From contig CALJIH010000106.1 in assembly GCA_937974135.1 (NCBI GenBank), forward strand, positions 1-6,684: a DNA stretch of 6,684 nt, in the 5' to 3' direction. The notes under the pieces are model-generated. The model saw only the letters and a program-made list of their open reading frames with translations. It did no database searches and was not told where the DNA came from. Every line of letters starts with the position of its first letter. The stretch's first letter is position 1. Shown piece after piece: positions 1 to 4,930 of the stretch. The DNA is from an uncultured Cocleimonas sp. (GTDB lineage Bacteria > Pseudomonadota > Gammaproteobacteria > Thiotrichales > Thiotrichaceae). The translations under genes and the position numbers were made by a program.

Positions 1-113
1 CGCTCAACACAGTAGAGGATTTCACTGTTAAGGCTACGGTGGTGAGCCTTTGCTGCTTCCTTTAACTGAGCGTAAAGGCTGTCGGGTATATTTTTTAATG
101 TCAGAGTAGTCAT
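1..113 (-). CDS. FitA/Arc-type ribbon-helix-helix antitoxin, N-terminal part, in frame with the channel
   Basis: From ATG at 113 the sequence reads MTTLTLKNIPDSLYAQLKEA and continues with AKAHHRSLNSEILYCVE before the window ends. This matches the N-terminus of short antitoxins of the FitA-like/Arc family: a beta strand (TLTLKN) that inserts in the DNA major groove, then two helices with the typical RSLNSE turn. Such proteins are about 75-85 residues, so roughly half is visible. The family usually neutralises a PIN-domain RNase (FitB/VapC) encoded immediately downstream, which here would lie beyond the left edge. The ATG falls exactly at the point where similarity to the channel ends. A weak TTAGGT about 6 nt upstream, inside channel sequence, could serve as a ribosome site. 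It may therefore be translated alone or as the tail of the channel. Domain identity is fairly clear; the gene arrangement is not. Confidence 0.75.
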   Translation of the reverse strand, partial: MTTLTLKNIPDSLYAQLKEAAKAHHRSLNSEILYCVE

Positions 114-1178
114 AACTGCACCTAAAGTAAAACCAAATGCCATATTTACAATATTATCTGCAAGCCCCATAGCTTTAAGCCCCATCGCAAGTACTAACCC
201 TAAAATCGCAATTCTCGCGATACTAGCTAATCCGCCACTACCAGATTCTGTCAATTTATTGTAGGCAATAGTACTTAACACATTGCCGATAATTAAAATC
301 AACCCACCTATCAATATTCCACCACCAAATTCGAGCACTTTGGCAAAAATTGTTGAAATGACTTCTATACCCAACACATTCACTGCAGCAGTAGATGCGG
401 TTAGCATTGAAAAGAACATTATCGCTCCACCGATCAGTTTAGTTGGAGTGAAATCATCATTAAACAGTGTTTGCATACCTATTTTTTCAGGCATGTCATT
501 GATATTCATTCCATCCAGTAAACCAGAGAGCATGAATACAACAAATTTCGCCACGAAATAAGCCACTAACAAAATAATAGCAGCACCTATGATATTCGGC
601 ACCGCTGCCATGAGTTTTTCAATCATAGCTGAAGCTGGTTCGCTAATCGCCGGGATATTAAGTACACCCAAGGCGGTGACTACAATCGGTAATAAGATCG
701 CACCAAAAGTAAACGCACTTCCAAATTTAGACACTTGGATATTTTCGTTACCAGTTCTTTCAGCTATATTTTCATCGACTTTACCTAAACCAGCACCGAC
801 CAAACCAGAAACGATTTTAGCGATTACCCAACCTGCATAACCTATGACACCGGCTCCAATAATATTTGGAATCGCGGCAGTAAACTTAGTCACCATATCT
901 TTTAGGGGATCTAACACATCGGTCAAACCAAAATGCTGCAATACTGCCATTAAAACGAAAATAGTAAGAATAGCTTTAATAAGTGATGCTATCGGTTGGG
1001 TCAATTCGTGCTTTTGTAAGAATCCAACTCTCCCTAACAGCTTTCTAAAAATACCAGCAATGAACTTAACAATAAAAAGTCCAACAATTAGTATTAACAA
1101 ACCAATAAGTGCATGGCCTAGTTTTCCTGAGGCTACAGGACCTAACATATTCGTAATACTTGAAATCATTCCTTCCAT
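1..1178 (-). CDS. Mechanosensitive-channel-like TM_helix repeat protein, C-terminus replaced by an antitoxin domain; partial
   Basis: The frame is open from ATG at 1178 to the window edge (392 codons, no stop). Residues 1-355 are a polytopic inner-membrane protein built from repeated hydrophobic units resembling the conserved TM_helix repeat of small-conductance mechanosensitive-channel-like proteins. Similar units start near residues 12 (LGPVASGKLGHALIG), 101 (AAIPNIIGAGVIGYAG), 191 (AAVPNIIGAAIILLVAY) and 282 (LEFGGGILIGGLILIIG), with a last unit at about 318-355 (ADNIVNMAFGFTLGAV). In relatives the chain normally continues beyond this last unit; here it runs at residue 356 straight into a ribbon-helix-helix antitoxin. 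The ATG at 1178 is preferred because TAGGAG lies about 7 nt upstream; an in-frame ATG at 1184 is too close to it. The gene starts 69 bp after the OmpA-like gene and is probably co-transcribed with it. Channel activity is inferred from the family. Whether the truncated protein works is unknown. Confidence 0.8.
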   Translation of the reverse strand, partial: MEGMISSITNMLGPVASGKLGHALIGLLILIVGLFIVKFIAGIFRKLLGRVGFLQKHELTQPIASLIKAILTIFVLMAVLQHFGLTDVLDPLKDMVTKFTAAIPNIIGAGVIGYAGWVIAKIVSGLVGAGLGKVDENIAERTGNENIQVSKFGSAFTFGAILLPIVVTALGVLNIPAISEPASAMIEKLMAAVPNIIGAAIILLVAYFVAKFVVFMLSGLLDGMNINDMPEKIGMQTLFNDDFTPTKLIGGAIMFFSMLTASTAAVNVLGIEVISTIFAKVLEFGGGILIGGLILIIGNVLSTIAYNKLTESGSGGLASIARIAILGLVLAMGLKAMGLADNIVNMAFGFTLGAVMTTLTLKNIPDSLYAQLKEAAKAHHRSLNSEILYCVE

Positions 1179-1247
1179 GATCATTCTCCTATGTAGTTTA
1201 CTTTGTCTTAGTTCATTAAATTAATGACACTGTATTTTTTAACGCTG

Positions 1248-3098
1248 TTATTGCTCTTTATCAATTAACAACAAGTCAATTCGTCTATTGGCTTTTCTTC
1301 CTGAAATCGTTGCGTTATCTGCTACCGGTTCTTGTGAACCCAAACCCTCCGTGCTAATTTTCTCAGGGTTTATTCCTAACGAAATTAGGGTATTTTTAAT
1401 ATTCAGGCTGCGACTTAAAGACAATGTTAGATTTTGTGATTCATCACCCGTATTATCGGTGTGCCCACGTAATAATATTTTTTCAAACGTGAAAGATTTT
1501 AAAATATTAGCCGCTGACTCTATTTGGGAAATAGATTGGTCATTGAGTTGAGCAGAGCCAGGTGCAAACAACACCTTATCGAATATAATGGCAGTATCAG
1601 TAATATTTCTTTCTAGTGATAGCTTAAGCATATTTTCAAAACTACTTGAGCTATTTTCACTTGAATCAACATAAGCTATATCTGTAATTGAGCGATCTAA
1701 TTCTTGTAGGGCCAAAGTCTCCCTTGCCACTTCAATTAAGCCATCAAGTTTGCTTTTTTCTTTTGCAAGTTCTGCTGCTTGTTCTTCCTCTTTTATTCGT
1801 TTTGTCTTCGCAAGTTCGTTTTCTACTTTTTTTTGTTTTGATTCTGCAAATTCACTTTCTTGTTTTTCACTTAACTGTTGTGCTTCTGCCTCTGCTTTTA
1901 GCTTTTCCAAATCTGTTATTTGTTGAGCAGCTTGTTTAGCTTTAAGCCTTTCTTCTTCGATTTGTTTTTTAGATTCTGCTAGCTTTTTCTCTATCTTTTC
2001 TGCTTTAGCGCGCTCCGCTTCAATACTCGCTGCTAATTCAGCTGCTTTAGTCGCATTCAATTCATCTTGTAAATCTTTTTGTTGTTTAAGAGCCTTTAAT
2101 TTTAGACGTTCCGCTTTCACTTGCGCCTCGGCCTCTAAACGCTTTGCTTCAATGTTTGCAGCTAATCTTGCAGCGTTTTCAGCATCCAAGATTGCTTGTT
2201 TTTCTTTCAGTGCTTTTAGATCAGCAAGTTTCATTGCTGTTTCTTCAGCTTTAATACGTTCAGCTTCAGCTAAACGCTCTGTTTCAGCTAACTTTTTAGC
2301 TGTTTCTTCAGCTTTAAGCTTTTCTAACTCCGCTAATTCTTTTGCTTCTTTTAGTTTTAACTTTTCAGCTTCGATTAATTGTTCCGCTTTGATACGTTCA
2401 GCCTCTGCTAATTGCTTTGCTTCTGCTAATTTTTTTGCAGCGGCTTCTGCTTTTTTCCTTTCTACTTCTATAGAAGCATTAAGATCGGCAGAATTATAAG
2501 CTTCAAAAGCTGCCAAGCTTTCTTTTTGGCTTTCAACTTGAGATAGTTTCTGGGAAGTTTCTAATACTTTCTGTCGTTCTGTTTCAGCTAGTTTTTTCGT
2601 TTCCTCAAGCTCAAGTGCAACTTCTTTTGCTTCTTTTTGATTTATTTCTGCCAAGGTAACAACACGAGCTGTTTTTTCGGTATTTAGTTTCTCTTGCTTT
2701 TGAAGAGAAGCCTCGAGCTGGGTAATTTTTTCAGAATATTTTGATTCAAGAGCGCCTATTTCCGCCAAATGTAAGCTGGTCAGTTCAGCCTTGATGCGTT
2801 CAATTTCTGATAATCGCTGTGCTTTTTCAACCTTATTTTTTTCTAATGCGATTTGAGCCTTCCGTCGAGCTTCTACTTCTTGTTGCTTTGCATTATTTAC
2901 AGGAACTAAATCGTCGTTAGAATTATTAGTGCTAGCTGACAATAGTGGTTTAGAGATGACGGCTGGAGTATCTATAGCAACTTTTTTCTCATGCATGAAA
3001 AACCAATACATCAGCCCAAACAAAGCTATCACTAAAAAAGCAATTAAATGCTCTTGATTAGTGCTTAAATCATCCTTGTTGCCTTGTTTTTTTGGCAT
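1248..3098 (-). CDS. Membrane-anchored long coiled-coil protein with C-terminal OmpA-like domain
   Basis: The protein has 616 residues. A short basic N-terminus is followed by one transmembrane helix at about 17-35 (HLIAFLVIALFGLMYWFFM), so the rest is probably periplasmic. Residues about 70-460 are almost entirely Ala/Glu/Lys/Leu-rich heptad sequence predicted to be coiled coil, with degenerate internal repeats: LAEAERIKAE at 230 and 276, and ASIE/ANIE-centred units at about 204, 309 and 352. Residues about 500-616 are an OmpA-like peptidoglycan-binding domain with GHTDNTG at 545-551 (Asp548), LSRS with Arg563, and GRKANRR at 600-606. These include the Asp and Arg that bind diaminopimelate in the family. 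The start is supported by AAGGAA about 6 nt upstream. It is the first gene of an apparent two-gene unit with the channel-like gene. A cell-wall tether or scaffold is inferred; I do not recognise a named orthologue. Confidence 0.88.
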   Translation of the reverse strand: MPKKQGNKDDLSTNQEHLIAFLVIALFGLMYWFFMHEKKVAIDTPAVISKPLLSASTNNSNDDLVPVNNAKQQEVEARRKAQIALEKNKVEKAQRLSEIERIKAELTSLHLAEIGALESKYSEKITQLEASLQKQEKLNTEKTARVVTLAEINQKEAKEVALELEETKKLAETERQKVLETSQKLSQVESQKESLAAFEAYNSADLNASIEVERKKAEAAAKKLAEAKQLAEAERIKAEQLIEAEKLKLKEAKELAELEKLKAEETAKKLAETERLAEAERIKAEETAMKLADLKALKEKQAILDAENAARLAANIEAKRLEAEAQVKAERLKLKALKQQKDLQDELNATKAAELAASIEAERAKAEKIEKKLAESKKQIEEERLKAKQAAQQITDLEKLKAEAEAQQLSEKQESEFAESKQKKVENELAKTKRIKEEEQAAELAKEKSKLDGLIEVARETLALQELDRSITDIAYVDSSENSSSSFENMLKLSLERNITDTAIIFDKVLFAPGSAQLNDQSISQIESAANILKSFTFEKILLRGHTDNTGDESQNLTLSLSRSLNIKNTLISLGINPEKISTEGLGSQEPVADNATISGRKANRRIDLLLIDKEQ

Positions 3099-3166
3099 CC
3101 AAATTCCTTATGTGTATGTCATACATCGAATAAAGCTTTTAGATTTAGGCGTTTTAAGGGAGTTTC

Positions 3167-3219
3167 AGGTTCATTTGAGACTGGGGAAATGTTATACACA
3201 AACATTTAAAAATGAACCT
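3167..3219. promoter_or_regulatory. Nested inverted repeats upstream of the OmpA-like gene
   Basis: AGGTTCATTT at 3167-3176 is repeated perfectly in inverted form (AAATGAACCT) at 3210-3219. Between them AAATGTT (3187-3193) faces AACATTT (3201-3207) across 7 nt. AACATTTAAAA at 3201-3211 recurs as a direct repeat at 3232-3242. The set lies 69-121 bp upstream of the OmpA-like start codon, where operators are expected. A TATAAC on the minus strand (3196-3191) could be a -10 box, but no convincing -35 accompanies it. Regulatory function is inferred from position and symmetry. Confidence 0.45.
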
Positions 3220-3221
3220 TA

Positions 3222-3262
3222 TAGGGTAAATAACATTTAAAACTATAAAATAATTAACCCTA
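3222..3262 (-). terminator. Weak stem-loop after the persulfide dioxygenase gene
   Basis: TAGGGTAAAT (3222-3231) and ATTAACCCTA (3253-3262) pair at 9 of 10 positions around a 21-nt AT-rich loop, starting 11 nt after the stop codon of the dioxygenase gene. There is no clear T-tract, so it may be a poor terminator or only an mRNA 3' end structure. It is the only candidate in the 174-bp gap before the OmpA-like gene. Confidence 0.25.
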
Positions 3263-3272
3263 GTAGTATTTG

Positions 3273-4058
3273 TTAACCTTGGTCACCTTGCTTCAAATAT
3301 CGCCTGATATCTCTATCAAATATTTCGCAAGGGCCACGGTATTCTGCGGGGACATTATCCGGACATTTGCCACAAAGAAGGTTAGCAGGAACTGCAAAAT
3401 CAATTTTTCTCGGATATGGTAAATCCAAACCGTTCATTATCTCGATAAAATCATTTTTTGACATACCATCTTTCAAACGCGGATTACGTTGTTTTTCTTG
3501 TAAAATCGTGGTGATTTGTCGGCCTTCGTAATCATGACCGGGATAAACTAAGGTTTCATCAGGTAGCGTAAAAAATTTCTGGTGTATGGTTTGATATAAC
3601 AGTGCCGGATCACCTTGTTGAAAATCTGTTCTACCACATGCCTCAATTAATAAAGCGTCACCAGAAAACAAGAGTGTATGAGCACCATTTTCAATTAAAT
3701 AAGCGTGGTGTGCATCAGTATGACCTGGGGAAAACAAAGGATGTATTTTAATACTGCCTACTTCAAACACTTTTCCTTCTTCAATACCGATATCGGCACA
3801 CTCTATATTTTCCATTTTTGGTATTGCAATTTTTGTATCTGCAAGCGCACGCATCTTTACACCACCTGAAATATGGTCTGCATGAATGTGCGTTTCTAGC
3901 GTATAAGTTGGCGTTAAATCCAAAGAACGGATCATATCTAAATCACGATGTACAGTATCAACAACAGGATCGATTAAGACTGTTTTACCAGTCTCCTGGC
4001 AACCCAGTAAATAAGTATACGTACAAGAATCCGGTTCAAATAATTGTTTGAAAATCAT
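3273..4058 (-). CDS. Persulfide dioxygenase, ETHE1-type metallo-beta-lactamase fold
   Basis: The protein has 261 residues and no signal peptide, so it is cytoplasmic. The family oxidises glutathione persulfide to sulfite and glutathione with a mononuclear iron, in sulfide detoxification. The metallo-beta-lactamase motif is THIHADH at 56-62. Further motifs are SPGHTDAH (110-117), FSGDALLIEACGRTDFQQGD (131-150) and VYPGHDY (171-177). By alignment to human ETHE1 the iron ligands are His57, His113 and Asp134. GRTDFQ is diagnostic of the persulfide dioxygenase group and separates it from glyoxalase II. The C-terminal region carries Cys229, Cys232 (CGKC) and Cys244. AGAGGTG lies 4 nt before the ATG. 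The gene seems to be a single transcription unit under the palindrome-containing promoter at 4078-4107. No rhodanese or sulfide:quinone reductase gene is next to it in this window. Confidence 0.92.
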   Translation of the reverse strand: MIFKQLFEPDSCTYTYLLGCQETGKTVLIDPVVDTVHRDLDMIRSLDLTPTYTLETHIHADHISGGVKMRALADTKIAIPKMENIECADIGIEEGKVFEVGSIKIHPLFSPGHTDAHHAYLIENGAHTLLFSGDALLIEACGRTDFQQGDPALLYQTIHQKFFTLPDETLVYPGHDYEGRQITTILQEKQRNPRLKDGMSKNDFIEIMNGLDLPYPRKIDFAVPANLLCGKCPDNVPAEYRGPCEIFDRDIRRYLKQGDQG

Positions 4059-4077
4059 ATATCACCTCTTTGGGGTA

Positions 4078-4107
4078 AGTATATATCATTATCCATCTAC
4101 CTATCAA
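4078..4107 (-). promoter_or_regulatory. Sigma70-like promoter of the persulfide dioxygenase gene
   Basis: On the minus strand TTGATA (4107-4102) and TATACT (4083-4078) are separated by 18 nt; each matches consensus at 5 of 6 positions. Transcription would start near 4071, just ahead of the Shine-Dalgarno AGAGGTG (4069-4063), giving a leader of about 13 nt. The -35 box sits at the centre of the palindrome at 4085-4126, which suggests control by a repressor or other dimeric regulator. Confidence 0.55.
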
Positions 4108-4126
4108 TAGGTAGATGGATAATGAT
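4085..4126. promoter_or_regulatory. Perfect palindrome, 19-bp arms, 4-nt centre; candidate operator
   Basis: The left arm ATCATTATCCATCTACCTA (4085-4103) is exactly inverted at 4108-4126 around TCAA. Neither strand has a T-tract after it, which argues against an intrinsic terminator for the small-protein genes upstream. It covers the -35 box and the whole spacer of the dioxygenase promoter. It is most simply read as an operator; a cruciform or mRNA-stabilising hairpin is the alternative if transcription begins further upstream. Confidence 0.65.
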
Positions 4127-4205
4127 CAAACAATAGCTTCTATTTAAATAATACTTCTATATGAGATATCGATCATTCGCGCCAAAACGGTTTTGCTATC
4201 TCTAG

Positions 4206-4406
4206 CTAAGCATCGAGTTTTGAAATACCTGCATCTTTCAATATTCTTTCAGTTAATCCCGCTAATTGTTTACGATCTTCAGTTCTTTGTCTCCATAATT
4301 CAAGGGTCTGAATGATGCTTTGAATTGGTTTATAAATCTTCTTATCGTAAATTGATAAACATTCGATAATATTGTTCTGCTTTTTTATATTGGTGTAGCA
4401 AGTCAT
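4206..4406 (-). CDS. DUF1127 (YjiS-like) small protein
   Basis: The protein has 66 residues. The C-terminal part, about 35-64, fits the DUF1127 pattern: LELWRQRTEDRKQLAGL, then TERILKDAGISKLDA. Typical members have a Trp-Arg-rich helix, then L-x-x-L/I-x-D-x-G-I/L-S. The N-terminal 34 residues are lineage-specific. DUF1127 proteins in alphaproteobacteria have been linked to RNA binding and to phosphate and carbon metabolism, but no biochemical role can be assigned here. AGGAG lies 6 nt before the ATG. The gene follows the 111-residue gene after 39 bp and is probably co-transcribed with it. The unit is divergent from a LysR gene. The 147 bp between this gene and the dioxygenase start hold a small dyad, CAAAAC-G-GTTTTG (4183-4195), and the large palindrome at 4085-4126. 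Confidence 0.8.
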   Translation of the reverse strand: MTCYTNIKKQNNIIECLSIYDKKIYKPIQSIIQTLELWRQRTEDRKQLAGLTERILKDAGISKLDA

Positions 4407-4445
4407 ATTTATCTCCTAAAACAACTAATTATCTTAAGTGACCAA

Positions 4446-4781
4446 TTAGTAACAACATCCTGCTTCCGGCTTAATTGGCTGCGCTATGTCACGTTCAAGT
4501 ATTTTTACCTTGGATTTTGGTTTTATCTTTGGATAATTATTCAAAGACTTTAAAAACTGCTGCTTTAATTTCTTTGAAAATCGACTAAAAATACTTTTTT
4601 CCCGTACTTTAAAATCTAATGCCTGTTTTTCTATTAGTCTTCTGTCATATTCACGAATCTCTGCAAGTGTAGGATTGCGACCATTCCACATTGGCATTCC
4701 AATAAAGCTCTGTAGATGGTTTATCTTTTTTTCAAACTGTATTGACTGTTTCTTATCTTTATAAAAATTGTTGTTATTCAT
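4446..4781 (-). CDS. Unrecognised basic small protein, partner of the DUF1127 gene
   Basis: This encodes a 111-residue protein I do not recognise, beginning MNNNNFYKDKKQS. I chose the ATG at 4781 because AGAGGAGA lies about 9 nt upstream. A longer reading from TTG at 4802 would use that same ribosome site as coding sequence and is unlikely. The protein is hydrophilic and lysine/arginine-rich, with no membrane helix. The middle (GMPMWNGRNPTLAEIREYDRRL, given here as residues 28-49, key residues Trp32, Asn34, Arg36 and the EIREYDRR helix) looks like the conserved part. It is followed by a basic amphipathic stretch (FSRFSKKLKQQFLKSL), and the protein ends in Gly-Cys-Cys-Tyr. The helix-plus-basic arrangement vaguely recalls short RSP_7527-type proteins, but I cannot show homology. 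It is the first gene of the unit with DUF1127 and lies opposite a LysR gene. Confidence 0.7.
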   Translation of the reverse strand: MNNNNFYKDKKQSIQFEKKINHLQSFIGMPMWNGRNPTLAEIREYDRRLIEKQALDFKVREKSIFSRFSKKLKQQFLKSLNNYPKIKPKSKVKILERDIAQPIKPEAGCCY

Positions 4782-4817
4782 TTTAGATATTCTCCTCTTC
4801 AAAGTGATTTATCGAAA

Positions 4818-4832
4818 GGCAGTTTTACTGCC
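4818..4832 (-). other. Stem-loop at the 5' end of the small-protein mRNA
   Basis: On the minus strand GGCAGT and ACTGCC form a perfect 6-bp stem with a 3-nt loop. If transcription starts near 4834, as the promoter at 4841-4869 predicts, the hairpin sits at the extreme 5' end of the transcript, where it could protect the RNA from RppH/RNase E attack. It is about 37 nt before the start codon and leaves the Shine-Dalgarno free. Confidence 0.35.
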
Positions 4833-4840
4833 ATGTATAA

Positions 4841-4869
4841 ATAATCTCTTTATTTAAGGGTATTAACAA
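4841..4869 (-). promoter_or_regulatory. Candidate promoter of the small-protein unit
   Basis: On the minus strand TTGTTA (4869-4864) and GATTAT (4846-4841) are separated by 17 nt, each matching consensus at 4 of 6 positions. A weak match suits a promoter that needs activation. The -35 overlaps that of the divergent lysR promoter. The predicted start near 4834 leaves a leader of about 53 nt. Confidence 0.4.
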
Positions 4870-4891
4870 ACGATAAGATCTAAGCTATAGT
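4863..4891 (+). promoter_or_regulatory. Sigma70-like promoter of the LysR gene
   Basis: TTAACA (4863-4868) and TATAGT (4886-4891) are separated by 17 nt and each matches consensus at 5 of 6 positions. Transcription would start near 4898, giving a leader of about 33 nt. The start codon at 4931 has only a weak A-rich upstream sequence (AAAAGA) and no real Shine-Dalgarno. The -10 box lies inside the dyads at 4879-4903, which points to autorepression. Confidence 0.6.
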
Positions 4892-4903
4892 TTAGAAATT
4901 CTA
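4879..4903. promoter_or_regulatory. Two overlapping dyads, candidate LysR binding sites
   Basis: TCTAAGCTATAGTTTAGA (4879-4896) is symmetric except for one base pair. It overlaps TAGAA-A-TTCTA (4893-4903). The two centres are about 10.5 bp apart, one turn of the helix. The second dyad contains a T-N11-A (4891-4903), the loose consensus for LysR-type regulators. Relative to the predicted start of the divergent small-protein unit the centres are near -54 and -64. Confidence 0.5.
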
Positions 4904-4930
4904 TTGTGATGAGATATAAAAGAACAAACA

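Noticed and set aside
283..1224. Three plus-strand open frames (283-561, 589-840, 844-1224)
   Set aside because: They are antisense to the channel-like gene, are rich in Ile/Pro/Ser with no domain pattern, and have no ribosome sites; the minus-strand frame shows clear membrane-repeat structure.
1214..1226. Short palindrome CATTAA-A-TTAATG between the OmpA-like and channel genes as an operator or terminator
   Set aside because: The arms are 6 bp of A/T-rich sequence likely to occur by chance, and there is no T-tract or promoter context.
1288..2499. Plus-strand open frames at 1288-1551, 1688-1939 and 2152-2499 with repetitive Ala/Ser/Phe sequence
   Set aside because: They are complements of the Ala/Glu/Lys coiled coil and OmpA domain; their repetitiveness is a shadow of the heptads.
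3273..4058. Dioxygenase gene as glyoxalase II
   Set aside because: The GRTDFQQGD motif and the ETHE1 ligand set are those of persulfide dioxygenases.
4085..4126. Palindrome as a rho-independent terminator of the DUF1127 unit
   Set aside because: No T-tract follows on either strand, the stem is AT-rich, and it overlaps a good promoter for the dioxygenase.
4425..4449. CTAATT/AATTAG inverted repeat between the two small-protein genes
   Set aside because: It has 6 AT-rich base pairs with a 13-nt loop, too weak to call an attenuator or terminator.
4446..4802. Longer 118-residue version of the small basic protein starting at TTG 4802
   Set aside because: The added codons contain the AGAGGAGA Shine-Dalgarno for the ATG at 4781, which is the better start.
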